64,000 bases of DNA from Saccharopolyspora pogona (lineage in GTDB: Bacteria > Actinomycetota > Actinomycetes > Mycobacteriales > Pseudonocardiaceae). The number at the start of each line of letters is the position of its first letter. The stretch's first letter is position 1. Under the pieces are notes generated by a model. It did no database searches. It saw only the letters and a list, made by a program, of their open reading frames with translations, and had not been told where the DNA came from. The stretch covers positions 1 to 64,000 of the forward strand of contig NZ_CP031144.1 of the NCBI RefSeq assembly GCF_014697215.1, given 5' to 3'. This document shows positions 32,680 to 40,819 of the stretch, piece after piece. A program made the position numbers and the translations under genes.

Positions 32680-33131
32680 CAAAGCCCCAGTTCGTGGGTG
32701 AGGCTGGTGAGTTCGTCGGCGGCTTCGCGGCGGCGCTGATCGTCGCGGCGCATGTACTCCAGCAGAGATTCGACCTTCACTCGGCGATGGGTGCCGACCT
32801 TGCGGTAGTCGATCTCGCCTGCCTCCAGCAGACCGACCAGGTAGGGCCGGGAGACATTGAGCATGTCCGCGGCCTGCTGGGTGGTCAGGTCGGCGCCGGC
32901 GGGCACGACGGAGACGCCCTTACCCGCGGCCATGTGCGCCAGGATCCGAGCGAGCAGTTCGACGGCTCCCCGAGGGACGACCAGTTGGTCGCCGTCCTCG
33001 TCGTCGACGGCGAGCTGGACGCTGGTTTCGTGGTGGCGGCTGAGGTAGTCGCGGATGTGGTGCAGCGCCTTGTCGGCCGTGGCCGAGTCGGTCTGGCTCG
33101 GCTGGATCGGGTCGAGAGCGAGTTGGGACAT
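32679..33131 (-). CDS. excisionase-type HTH antitoxin
   Basis: The 150-residue protein carries a MerR/excisionase-like helix-turn-helix (LTTQQAADMLNVSRPYLVGL, LEAGEIDYRKVGTHRRVKVE). Its N-terminal part (YLSRHHETSVQLAVDDEDGD, RGAVELLARILAHMA) may bind the toxin. ATG 33131 is preferred over the upstream extension, which encodes an atypical leucine-rich start. It is coupled to the downstream PIN gene and probably represses the pair. Confidence 0.75.
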   Translation of the reverse strand: MSQLALDPIQPSQTDSATADKALHHIRDYLSRHHETSVQLAVDDEDGDQLVVPRGAVELLARILAHMAAGKGVSVVPAGADLTTQQAADMLNVSRPYLVGLLEAGEIDYRKVGTHRRVKVESLLEYMRRDDQRRREAADELTSLTHELGL

Positions 33132-33371
33132 GGCGACCTTCCCTCCTGTGCTTATCCGCAGTATCCGCAATAAACGAAATAAGCGCAACGTGTTGGGTCG
33201 GGATACAGGAGAAATCTGCCAAGCGGTCGGGTAGTGCCTCTGGTCAGGCAGCCGTGTCGGCTCGGTAGAGCGAGGGCCCCGCCGGGATACGCGCGAAAGG
33301 GCGATGGGACCTCGACCCGCGCACGCAGCAGCGATTCCCTCACCGGCACGCGTACCGCTTCGCGCTCCTGG

Positions 33372-33782
33372 TCAGCCGTCCGAGGGCGGGGGAGCGGGGG
33401 CGGCGACGGTGAGCCGGGCCTGCCCGGCGGCCGCGGCGAGACGAGTGTCGTAGGTGACGAACGTCGGCGGGACGTCGCTGCTCAGCGCGGTCGCGAGGTG
33501 GATCGCATCCAGCGACCGCAGGTGCTGGCCGTCGAGCCGGGCCGCCTGGTGCAGCACGGCGTCGACCGGGCGCAGGTGCAGCCCGTCGAGCAGCTGCTCG
33601 GCCTGGTCGACCGCGGCGTCGGCGGCGCCGATCCGGTGCAGCGCCCGGTGCAGCTCCACCCGGATCAGCCCGGAGGACATGATCACCTCGGAGGAGCGCG
33701 CGGTGAGCCAGTCCACCAGCGCCGCGGACTCCGGTTCGGCCACCACGAGTTTGATTGCGGCGCAAGAATCGAGGTAGATCAC
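33372..33782 (-). CDS. vapC: VapC-type PIN-domain toxin
   Basis: Typical VapC ribonuclease of 136 residues: MIYLDSCAAIKLVV with the first Asp, IRVELHRALHRIG with the central Glu, SLDAIHLATAL with the third acidic residue, and FVTYDTRLAAAA with the last. GTG 33782 overlaps the antitoxin stop by four bases. It is the second PIN-type module within 2 kb. Confidence 0.85.
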   Translation of the reverse strand: MIYLDSCAAIKLVVAEPESAALVDWLTARSSEVIMSSGLIRVELHRALHRIGAADAAVDQAEQLLDGLHLRPVDAVLHQAARLDGQHLRSLDAIHLATALSSDVPPTFVTYDTRLAAAAGQARLTVAAPAPPPSDG

Positions 33783-34087
33783 CGGTCGGTGTCCTCCCGG
33801 TCGGCGAGGATCGCCGCGGAGCCGACCGGTTCGCTGGCGGTCGCGGTGCGCACGGGCGCGGCCGCCAGGAACGACTGCAGCCCCTGCTGCCGCGTGCGCC
33901 AGTCGGCCGGCGCTTCCCCGGCGGCCGCCCAGTCGTCGAGCTGCTGTTCGTCCGGGTCCGGCGGGGTGAGGATGCCGACGACTCGGCCGCCGTTGGTGAT
34001 CACTAGCCGCCGCTCGTGCTGCAGGCGCTCGAACACCGTCCGCGGTTCGTGCGTCAACTGCCGCATGGTCACCCGGTCATTGCTCAT
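33779..34087 (-). CDS. Phd/YefM-type antitoxin
   Basis: Short N-terminal Phd/YefM-like domain (VTMRQLTHEPRTVFERLQHE, then RLVITNGGRVVGILTPPDPD), followed by an acidic toxin-binding tail (WRTRQQGLQSFLAAAP). Such proteins neutralise VapC and bind their own promoter. ATG 34087 lies just upstream of an AT-rich region with several short dyads. Confidence 0.8.
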   Translation of the reverse strand: MSNDRVTMRQLTHEPRTVFERLQHERRLVITNGGRVVGILTPPDPDEQQLDDWAAAGEAPADWRTRQQGLQSFLAAAPVRTATASEPVGSAAILADREDTDR

Positions 34088-34286
34088 GTCACCACAATAC
34101 GCCGAGCGTCAACCACGCACGCCACATCGTGATCCAGCTACATCTTCTGTCTAACGCCACGACTATGCGTCTACCACGCGTACGAAGTGTGGACCATGCG
34201 CCTGATGTGGCGCACGGTGAACGCGCGAACGTGAATCGCCCATAACCGGGGTTATGCGCGGTTTCGATCATGTGCGATCGCATATA

Positions 34287-34383
34287 GTATCGTTTCTAAT
34301 TATGATGTTACAACGATACGAAACGATATGATATGAAATAAAACATCATGATTCGGTTTGACTCGATACGATACGAAACGCTA
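34287..34383. promoter_or_regulatory. AT-rich operator/promoter region with GATACGAAACG repeats
   Basis: CGATACGAAACG occurs at 34314-34325 and 34369-34380. GTATCGTTTC at 34287-34296 is inverted relative to GAAACGATAT at 34320-34329. The region is far richer in A and T than its surroundings and lies directly upstream of the coiled-coil gene. It suits a plasmid regulator operator, or an iteron-like site. Confidence 0.55.
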
Positions 34384-34394
34384 GAATGATCGCC

Positions 34395-35729
34395 ATGACC
34401 GACGACACGCACGAGGCGCGCACGGGTGGCAGCACGGGTGGCGGCCCGACGCGCACGGAGCCGCAAGCGGACCCCGAGGCCGCGCACGGCGGCCGCGACC
34501 GGTGCTCCTGGCCTGCAGAGCTGGGCGGGTGCGACAACCCGCCGTTTCGCCGCGGCGGCGTCGGCAGACCCGGCGGCTACTGCCAGGAAGTGGTCGACGG
34601 CGTGCTGCATAACCGCACCAACGCGGCCAACCGCATGCGTACGCGCCGCAAGGCGGCCCCCGCGCACACATCCGCGCCTCCGGCACACGCCGAAACGACC
34701 GAGCCCACCACCGCGGAACGTCTCGACCTCACCAAGGTCAGCACAGCCGAACAGGCCCAGGTGATCGCGCAGCTCGTCGACGACCTGCCTCGTCGCCTCG
34801 AAGCCTTCGTCGCTCTGTTGGCCCAGGCCAGCGACGTCGACGCCGTCCAGCAACAGATCGCCGCCATCCGCCGGCATGCCCGCCAGCAAGTCGAGGACGC
34901 ACAGCGAGCGCAAGCCACCGCCGAAGCCGAGCGCGACGACCTACGTGACGAGCGCGACGAAGAACGCCGACTCCGCGAGGACGCCGACGCCGCCGCCGAA
35001 CGCATGGCCGCCGACCTCGAAGACGCACGCGCCCAGCGCGACAGCGCACGCGAGGCCGAGAGTGCGGCCATCGCCGACGCCCAGCGCGCACGCGAAGAAG
35101 CCGCCGCCGAGATCGAGCGCATCCAGACCGAAGCCGCGCAGCAGATCGAGCAAGCCCGTGCCGACGCCGCACGCCAGGTCGCCGACGCGAAGACCGACCG
35201 CGACCGGCGGCTCGCCGAGCGCGACGAAGCCGCCCGCACGGAGATCGAGACCGTGCGCGACGAAGCCGCCCGCCAGATCCAGCAGGCGCAGGATGCCGCG
35301 CACAACGCCGATGAGCAGCGCGCCCGTGCGCAACAAAGCGCCACAGATGCGAAGGCGCTGGCCGAGACCCTCCGCGAGCAGCTCGCCGAACTCCGGCAGC
35401 AGCACCAAGCCGACATGCAACAGGCCCGTGCCGAGACCAAGAGCGTCCGTGACGAGCTCGCCGAGGCACGGCAGGAACACAAGCGTGAACAGGCCGAACT
35501 CCGCCAGTACTACGCCACTCAGGTTGACCAAACCCGACAGGAAACCGAGCTGGTTCGCGCCGACGCGAACCAGCGGGTCGCGGAGATCGCCGCTGACGCC
35601 GACCGGCTGCGCGAGGAGCTCAAAGACACCCGCCAGCAGCACCGTGACGAACAGCAGGCCCTACGTGAGCTGCTGGCCGCCGACCGCCGCCCCGACGAGC
35701 ACCAGGACGACCAGGAGAACAGCGCATGA
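34395..35729 (+). CDS. long coiled-coil protein, KfrA-like in architecture
   Basis: The first 80 residues are Gly/Cys-rich (RCSWPAELGGCDN, GGYCQEVVDG), a possible zinc-binding head. From residue 110 on, the protein is a continuous Glu/Arg/Gln/Ala-rich coiled coil, similar in layout to the plasmid protein KfrA. KfrA is a DNA-binding, self-repressing protein linked to plasmid stability. No KfrA helix-turn-helix is recognisable here, so the comparison is structural only. ATG 34395 is chosen over 34386. The stop overlaps the next small ORF (ATGA). Confidence 0.6.
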   Translation: MTDDTHEARTGGSTGGGPTRTEPQADPEAAHGGRDRCSWPAELGGCDNPPFRRGGVGRPGGYCQEVVDGVLHNRTNAANRMRTRRKAAPAHTSAPPAHAETTEPTTAERLDLTKVSTAEQAQVIAQLVDDLPRRLEAFVALLAQASDVDAVQQQIAAIRRHARQQVEDAQRAQATAEAERDDLRDERDEERRLREDADAAAERMAADLEDARAQRDSAREAESAAIADAQRAREEAAAEIERIQTEAAQQIEQARADAARQVADAKTDRDRRLAERDEAARTEIETVRDEAARQIQQAQDAAHNADEQRARAQQSATDAKALAETLREQLAELRQQHQADMQQARAETKSVRDELAEARQEHKREQAELRQYYATQVDQTRQETELVRADANQRVAEIAADADRLREELKDTRQQHRDEQQALRELLAADRRPDEHQDDQENSA

Positions 35730-35785
35730 CCGAGATCGAGGTGCCCTACGACGGCGGACCGCTCGACGGCGCCGAGTGTGAATGA
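35726..35785 (+). CDS. 19-residue remnant of the 36156 gene
   Basis: Encodes MTEIEVPYDGGPLDGAECE, which matches the first 14 and last residues of the 99-residue gene at 36156 (MTEVEVPYIGGPYDG...ECE). It overlaps the preceding coiled-coil gene the same way the full gene overlaps its own predecessor. It looks like an internally deleted duplicate. Confidence 0.55.
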   Translation: MTEIEVPYDGGPLDGAECE

Positions 35786-36159
35786 CGGGAGCCCCGCTGA
35801 TGACCTGTGAGCACGGATCGGAGTACGCCCAGCAGCTCGCGTTCGCCGTATCGCCGCGTCACCAGGACGACCTCGCATGGCGCGCCAGCGCGCTGTCGAC
35901 CTGGCTCGACGGCGCCCAGCTCGACGGCATCGAGGCCGAGCTGCTGGAGTACGGCCACCACTCGCACGACGACCAGCGCACCCACTGCGGACAGCTCCGC
36001 GCCGAGCGCCAGTCCGATCGCGAGGAGCTCCGCGCCGAGCGAGAGCGGCTCCGCGCTGACTACGACGCGCGGCTTGCCGACCTGCGCACGGCGCTCTCAG
36101 CGGCGACCAAACTCGACGAGGACAGCGCGGCAGCGGCAGAAGAGCAGGAGAACTCGTGA
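35782..36159 (+). CDS. short coiled-coil protein, 125 residues
   Basis: ATG 35782 overlaps the preceding stop. The N-terminal half (CEHGSEYAQQLAFAVSPRHQ, LSTWLDGAQLDGIEAELLEY) is globular. The C-terminal half is a coiled coil ending AAEEQENS, like the end of the larger coiled-coil gene upstream (DQENSA). It therefore looks like a member of the same duplicated gene-pair unit. Function unknown. Confidence 0.55.
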   Translation: MTGAPLMTCEHGSEYAQQLAFAVSPRHQDDLAWRASALSTWLDGAQLDGIEAELLEYGHHSHDDQRTHCGQLRAERQSDREELRAERERLRADYDARLADLRTALSAATKLDEDSAAAAEEQENS

Positions 36160-36455
36160 CCGAGGTCGAGGTGCCGTACATCGGTGGCCCGTACGACGGC
36201 AACGTCGAGTACTTCGACGACGACGAAGACCTGATCGCTGAATTCCTGGCCAAGGGCTACTACGGCCAGATCGAGGAGGACTACGACCCCCGGCGGCCCG
36301 GCACGAACCCGGTGCACCGGTACGACTTCACGCGGACCGCCGGCGAGCTTCGCCTGGTCTACGCCGGGATCATGCCGTCCGGCACCTACACGCCCGGCCG
36401 AGTCGACGACTTCGCCCGACCGGACGCCGCGGTCGACGAACCCGAATGCGAGTGA
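36156..36455 (+). CDS. hypothetical acidic protein, 99 residues
   Basis: GTG 36156 overlaps the preceding stop. Reads TEVEVPYIGGPYDGNVEYFD, an acidic DDDEDLIAEFL stretch, then HRYDFTRTAGELRLVYAGIM. The full-length counterpart of the 19-residue remnant at 35726. No family recognised with certainty; small beta-rich proteins of this kind are common in actinobacterial conjugative elements. Confidence 0.55.
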   Translation: MTEVEVPYIGGPYDGNVEYFDDDEDLIAEFLAKGYYGQIEEDYDPRRPGTNPVHRYDFTRTAGELRLVYAGIMPSGTYTPGRVDDFARPDAAVDEPECE

Positions 36456-36583
36456 CGACGCCCAGCGGCGCCGCATCACTCACCCGCACGACCCGACCTG
36501 CGGAAATAAAACCGGCGGGTGCCCCAAGCCTCTTGCCAGAAGTCGGGCACCCGCCAGCCACCCCACGAAATGAGGTACTGCCC

Positions 36584-37951
36584 ATGATGCCGCAAGGCAA
36601 TCGCCGCCGAGTGATCGGCGGCATCCTCGCGACACTCGCCGTGGCCCTGATTCCCGCGGCCATGTTCTGGCCGGCACCGGACCAGGACCCCGCACCAGCA
36701 GAAACCGCGCTCGGCAAGGCCGGGACGTCAATCACCGACGTGACCAGCACCGCCGTGCATCTCGCGGCCGGCCTGGTCGCCGTCGCCGTCGCCGTCGCGA
36801 TCGCCGTCATCGTCATCGGCGCAGCGCCTGGCGTGCAGCATGCCGTGCGCATCGCTCGCGCATGGCGGGCAGGCCGCAGCGCACGGAAAGAGGGCGATGC
36901 GCAGGCGTCCGGTTCAGGCGCGCCTGCCGCACGGCCAACTCTGAAGCGGGTGGCGCGCGTGATCGTCCTGGTCATGGCTGTGGTGGTCAGCGCCGTTGCC
37001 GCCTTCGCGCTGGCGCTCAACTTTGACCACGGCCGCGCGCTCGCCGAGCTCAACGGTGAGCACGGATGGCGCGCTCACATCTGGCCGCTGACCGTGGACG
37101 GGCTGCTGATCTCCGCATCCCTGGTCGGTCTGGTCCGCCGTCTGCTGGGGCTTTCGGTCGGGTTCCGGTCGCACCTGGCGTTCGCGATCGGTATTGCTGC
37201 CAGCGCCGGGGCGAACATCGTCCTGGCACTGCACGAGCCCGCGACCGGGTGGGACCTGGCGGAGAACATCGGCGTCAAGACCCTGCCGACGTTGGTTCTA
37301 CTGCTGACCCACGAACGAGGACTGGCCCTGATCGCCTACTACGCCGAGATCACCGACGCTTTCGGTACGCAGGGCGCCAATCCCCAGATCGTCGCGGCGG
37401 TAGAAGCGAAGGCGCGAGCCGAGGCGGAGCTGCACGAGATGCGCGTCGCGGTTGAACGCCGGCTCGCCGAGGTCCAGGCCCAGGCAGCCGCAGCTGTGCA
37501 GCAGGCCCACGACGAGCTCGCCGAGAACCGGAAGCAGAACGCCGCGCTGCTGCAGCGGGCCCACGCGGACACCCAGCAGCAGGTCGAGGTGCTGCAGCAA
37601 CGCCAGGCCGCCGAGCTGCGGACCGAGCGGGAGCAGAACAAGCGGACCCAGGAGTTGCTCGACAACGCTCAGCGCGTCGTTGGGCAACTGCGGAGCGAGA
37701 ACCGCGAGACGGCGCAGCAACTTGCCGAGCTCGACCAGACCATCGAGCAGGACGGCGAACGGAACCCGGGGGACTTCGACCGGCTGCGTGTCATGGCGAT
37801 GCAACTCGTCGCCGACCGGCGCGCGGAAGGCGTGAGCGACAGCTTGACCGGCGAGGTGGCGCGAATCCTCAGGGTCAGCCCCCGGTGGGTCCAGCTGCAC
37901 GTGCCTGAAGCGACGGGCGGTGGGCGCACCAGGCAGCTACAGTTCGCCTGA
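36584..37951 (+). CDS. DUF2637 (SpdB-like) transfer protein with coiled coil and C-terminal HTH
   Basis: The 455-residue protein has N-terminal membrane segments (VIGGILATLAVALIPAAMFW; LAAGLVAVAVAVAIAVIVIG). A DUF2637 domain follows (VVSAVAAFALALNFDHGRAL, GWRAHIWPLTVDGLLISASL), found in Spd proteins that help spread plasmids through mycelium. Then come a long coiled coil and a C-terminal helix-turn-helix-like part (SLTGEVARILRVSPRWVQLH). ATG 36584 is chosen over the upstream frame. The mix of membrane anchor and DNA-binding end suggests tethering of DNA at the membrane; that is inference. Confidence 0.7.
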   Translation: MMPQGNRRRVIGGILATLAVALIPAAMFWPAPDQDPAPAETALGKAGTSITDVTSTAVHLAAGLVAVAVAVAIAVIVIGAAPGVQHAVRIARAWRAGRSARKEGDAQASGSGAPAARPTLKRVARVIVLVMAVVVSAVAAFALALNFDHGRALAELNGEHGWRAHIWPLTVDGLLISASLVGLVRRLLGLSVGFRSHLAFAIGIAASAGANIVLALHEPATGWDLAENIGVKTLPTLVLLLTHERGLALIAYYAEITDAFGTQGANPQIVAAVEAKARAEAELHEMRVAVERRLAEVQAQAAAAVQQAHDELAENRKQNAALLQRAHADTQQQVEVLQQRQAAELRTEREQNKRTQELLDNAQRVVGQLRSENRETAQQLAELDQTIEQDGERNPGDFDRLRVMAMQLVADRRAEGVSDSLTGEVARILRVSPRWVQLHVPEATGGGRTRQLQFA

Positions 37952-37957
37952 TTGGAA

Positions 37958-38003
37958 GAAGGGGAGGGGCTGGACACCGTTAGGTGTTCAGCCCCTCCCC
38001 TTC
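37958..38003 (+). terminator. 21-bp hairpin terminator
   Basis: GAAGGGGAGGGGCTGGACACC pairs with the segment ending CAGCCCCTCCCCTTC around GTTA, just after the DUF2637 gene. Confidence 0.75.
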
Positions 38004-38235
38004 GTTGTGGTGGGTCTGCCCGTCGCCCGGGGATAGCCACGCCGGGCGGTTGGTCCTGAGTGCAAGCGCGGCGGGGTAGCCCGTAGGGGAGCGCTTGCGC
38101 GGAGTGGCCAGCCGTCTGGCATTTCCCGGCAGGTGACGGGCAGGCCCACCACAACCCTGCAGGCGCAGCTCACCCTGCCCGGAGCATGCCGGGGGTCTGG
38201 GGGCGGCGAGCGCCCCAGCAGTCGGAGACGGCGGC

Positions 38236-38613
38236 CTACGAGGTGGTGTTCTCCGTCGGCGGCGCGTCGGTCGGTGTGGTGTCGGAACGCGAGGCGCGTG
38301 GTGTTGGTGCTTTCACAAGGCCGAGCTCGACGAGCTGGGCCTTGGTCCAGCCGCCATCTGTCGCGGCCCGCCGTGCTGAGGTGACGGCATTGCGCGTCGC
38401 ATCACGGAGCGCATCAACGGCCGCCGTCGCTGTGGTGGCAGCCTCGCCGGCGGAGGCCGGTAGCTGTGCGATGGCCCGGCGAAGCGCTGTTCCGGCCTCA
38501 GCGAGCCGGCCGTCGGCCTCGGTGGCTTCCTTGAGTTCCTTGATCAGCTGGACGCGTGCGCGCGTCCGCTCCTGCTCGATCTCCTGCGCGGCTTTTATGG
38601 GGTCGATGCTCAT
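38236..38613 (-). CDS. hypothetical coiled-coil protein, 125 residues
   Basis: ATG 38613. Helical throughout (IKAAQEIEQERTRARVQLIK, LKEATEADGRLAEAGTALRR, AATTATAAVDALRDATRNAV), with a disordered Thr/Pro-rich tail. It is divergent from the mobilisation genes across the oriT-like region, so it may be a relaxosome accessory. No family recognised. Confidence 0.5.
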   Translation of the reverse strand: MSIDPIKAAQEIEQERTRARVQLIKELKEATEADGRLAEAGTALRRAIAQLPASAGEAATTATAAVDALRDATRNAVTSARRAATDGGWTKAQLVELGLVKAPTPRASRSDTTPTDAPPTENTTS

Positions 38614-38745
38614 GCGAAACAGGGTAGCGCCCGTTCGACCGCTCAGCGGCCGTCTCAGCCGCGCTACGAGGCCAGTGTGTCGGCGTTCCCAGACTCCCGA
38701 CCGCTCACTTTGAAGCCTCTCCTTTCGGCAGAGCAAGATAGTAGG

Positions 38746-38788
38746 TCAGATATCTGATCTCGGCTGAAACTAGCGTGATCGCTAGTTT
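38746..38788. other. oriT-like dyads upstream of mobC
   Basis: AAACTAGCG-TGAT-CGCTAGTTT at 38767-38788 is a 9-bp perfect inverted repeat with a four-base loop. TCAGATATCTGA at 38746-38757 is a second dyad. They sit just before the MobC-relaxase operon, the usual place of an origin of transfer. The nick site cannot be placed from sequence alone. Confidence 0.5.
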
Positions 38789-38849
38789 GTCGGCCACACT
38801 GGGATGTGTCCGTCGCTGCGCTGGGCAGGGAAGGATGGAAGGGAAGGGC

Positions 38850-39245
38850 ATGAGCTCAGAGCGACGACAAACCCGAACCGATGGCGGTCGCGGCCGTCAA
38901 GTGCTGGTGAAACTGACCGAAGAGCAGTTCGCAGATGTCGCGGCCGCAGCCACCGCTGCGGGTATGTCCCGCCCGGCGTTCCTCGCCTGGCGCGGTTGCC
39001 AGCCAGCCGACGCCGCAAGGCCGACGAACCTGCCGCAGCTGCGAGCATGGGTCGCCGAGTTGTATGCGATCAAGCGCATCCTGCGTGGCAGCGCGAACAA
39101 CATCAACACGGCTGTGCGAGCGGGACACGTAACCGGCGAGTTGGAGCAGGAAGCGCTGCATCACGCCGATCGAATTGCGCGCATGGAAGAGCGCCTTGCG
39201 GAGCTGCTTGACGCTGTCGGACCTGAGCTGAAGCCCCGCCGATGA
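38850..39245 (+). CDS. MobC-like relaxosome accessory protein
   Basis: The 131-residue protein has a ribbon-helix-helix-like start (RQVLVKLTEEQFADVAAAAT, AAGMSRPAFLAWRG) and the MobC helix (LRAWVAELYAIKRILRGSAN, NINTAVRAGHVTGELEQEAL). MobC proteins bind near oriT and help the relaxase open the DNA. ATG 38850 follows GGAAGG by seven bases; 38835 is an alternative. The stop overlaps the relaxase start (ATGA). Confidence 0.75.
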   Translation: MSSERRQTRTDGGRGRQVLVKLTEEQFADVAAAATAAGMSRPAFLAWRGCQPADAARPTNLPQLRAWVAELYAIKRILRGSANNINTAVRAGHVTGELEQEALHHADRIARMEERLAELLDAVGPELKPRR

Positions 39246-40819
39246 TCACCAAGGTCGTTCCGGAGCGCGGCGCCCGAGTGCGCGGGCTGCTGGAGTACCT
39301 CTGGGGCCCCGGCAAAGTCAACGAGCACACCGATCCCAGGATCGTTGCGGCGTGGGATTCGAGTCTGGTGCGCGACGCTTCCGCCCCTGTCTTGGACGGC
39401 TTCGAGCGAGGCTTGCTGGCCCGCGAGATGGAGTCGCCGATGCGGATGTTCGGGAAGGTGCTGGGGCAGCACGTTTACCACACAGCGGTGAGCATTCACG
39501 CCGAGGATGGCGATCTCACCGACGCGCAGTGGGCGGAAGTCGCGGAGAGTGCTGCGGAGAAGTTGGGGTTTACCGCCGGTCCGGATCGAGCTGCAGTGCC
39601 GTGGATCGCGATGCGTCACGGGACAAGCGCCAAAGGACACGACCACATTCACTTCGTGGCGATTCTGTGTCGAGAGTCCGGACACGTGCCTGAGATCCGA
39701 GGCGACTGGGGGAAGTGGCGAGAGGTCCGCGAGCACTACGCCGCGAAGTGGAACTTGCGCACCGGTCGGGATCGTGGAGCCGGAATGCCGGGACTGACTC
39801 AAGCCGAATTGCAGAGGGCTGAGCGAGAGGCGGCCGAGCGCTCCGCGAAGTCCGGTCAGGCGCCGGCGACGGATCCGGAGTCGCCGCGTACGCGATTGGC
39901 CCGCGTGGTTCGTGCTGCCGCAACCGGTGCGCGCGATGAGGCCGAGTGGTTGCGGCGGATGCGTCGGGCAGGTGTCCTGGTTCGGCCCCGGTGGGGGAAG
40001 GGCGGCCGCAACGAAGTTGTCGGCTACTCGGTCGCGCTGCGTCCCGAACGCGAGGGCTATAAGCCGATCTGGTTCGGCGGCGGCAAGCTCGCCCGGGACC
40101 TGACACTGGACCGCTTGCGCGAGTTGTGGGCCAGTCCCGATGAAGATCGAGCCGCCGATATCCGCCGGGAGTGGAGGCCACCGGGCTGGCGTCGGCTGCC
40201 GACCGGACAACAGCTGAAGGACCGTCGCCTCCGCGCGGAGGCTTGGAGCGAGGCCGTTGGTGTGACGTCGCAGGTGCGCGATGCACTGAACGGGCTTGAT
40301 CCCGCAGATGCAGCAGCGTGGCGAGCCGTTGCGCGGGATGCGGCTGGAGTGTTGTCTGGGCTGTCGGCGCGCGTGGAGTGGCCTCACCGGCGGCAGCTGT
40401 CGCGCGCAGCGAATGCGCTGAGCCGGATCGCGCAGTCCGAGCGCGGCGCGCCGCGGCCGCCCCGGCTGTCCGTGTTGGGGCCACTCGCCTGGGTCGCTCG
40501 GGTGGTGGGTGATGCGAGCTTGGCCGCGCACGGTGGAGCGATCGCGGTCGCGTCGTTGGTGGCGCAGATCGGTCGTGTCGTGCAGGACATCGAGCGGGCA
40601 CATCGTGCGGCTCACCGTGAGCAGGAAGCGCAACGGGCGGCCGAGGCCGCCCGGGAGATGCTCGACTTCGTCCGCGCAGCCCCAACAGCGTCCAGCCAGC
40701 AGGCACGACGGCGACGAGCTGTCGATGAACACAAGGCGCGGTACGGCCAGCAAGCGGCCGTCAGCGTCGAGGACGAACGCACCGAGAGAAGGCGAGGAGG
40801 GCGTGATGAGCGACGTTGA
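39242..40819 (+). CDS. MobA/VirD2-type relaxase
   Basis: Conjugative relaxase of 525 residues. The metal-binding histidine cluster is HDHIH at 133-137 ([12 protein letters not shown]), with further histidines in [11 protein letters not shown] at 76-86. Tyr19 in [11 protein letters not shown] is a candidate nucleophile. The C-terminal region is basic and helical. It nicks DNA at oriT and is led into the recipient by the secretion channel encoded at 43-51 kb. It overlaps both MobC and the following gene, so three genes are coupled. Confidence 0.85.
   Translation: MITKVVPERGARVRGLLEYLWGPGKVNEHTDPRIVAAWDSSLVRDASAPVLDGFERGLLAREMESPMRMFGKVLGQHVYHTAVSIHAEDGDLTDAQWAEVAESAAEKLGFTAGPDRAAVPWIAMRHGTSAKGHDHIHFVAILCRESGHVPEIRGDWGKWREVREHYAAKWNLRTGRDRGAGMPGLTQAELQRAEREAAERSAKSGQAPATDPESPRTRLARVVRAAATGARDEAEWLRRMRRAGVLVRPRWGKGGRNEVVGYSVALRPEREGYKPIWFGGGKLARDLTLDRLRELWASPDEDRAADIRREWRPPGWRRLPTGQQLKDRRLRAEAWSEAVGVTSQVRDALNGLDPADAAAWRAVARDAAGVLSGLSARVEWPHRRQLSRAANALSRIAQSERGAPRPPRLSVLGPLAWVARVVGDASLAAHGGAIAVASLVAQIGRVVQDIERAHRAAHREQEAQRAAEAAREMLDFVRAAPTASSQQARRRRAVDEHKARYGQQAAVSVEDERTERRRGGRDERR

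Noticed and set aside
33240..33290. tRNA-like D-stem sequence GGCTCGGTAGAGCG
   Set aside because: No acceptor stem, anticodon arm or TTCGA T-loop could be assembled around it.
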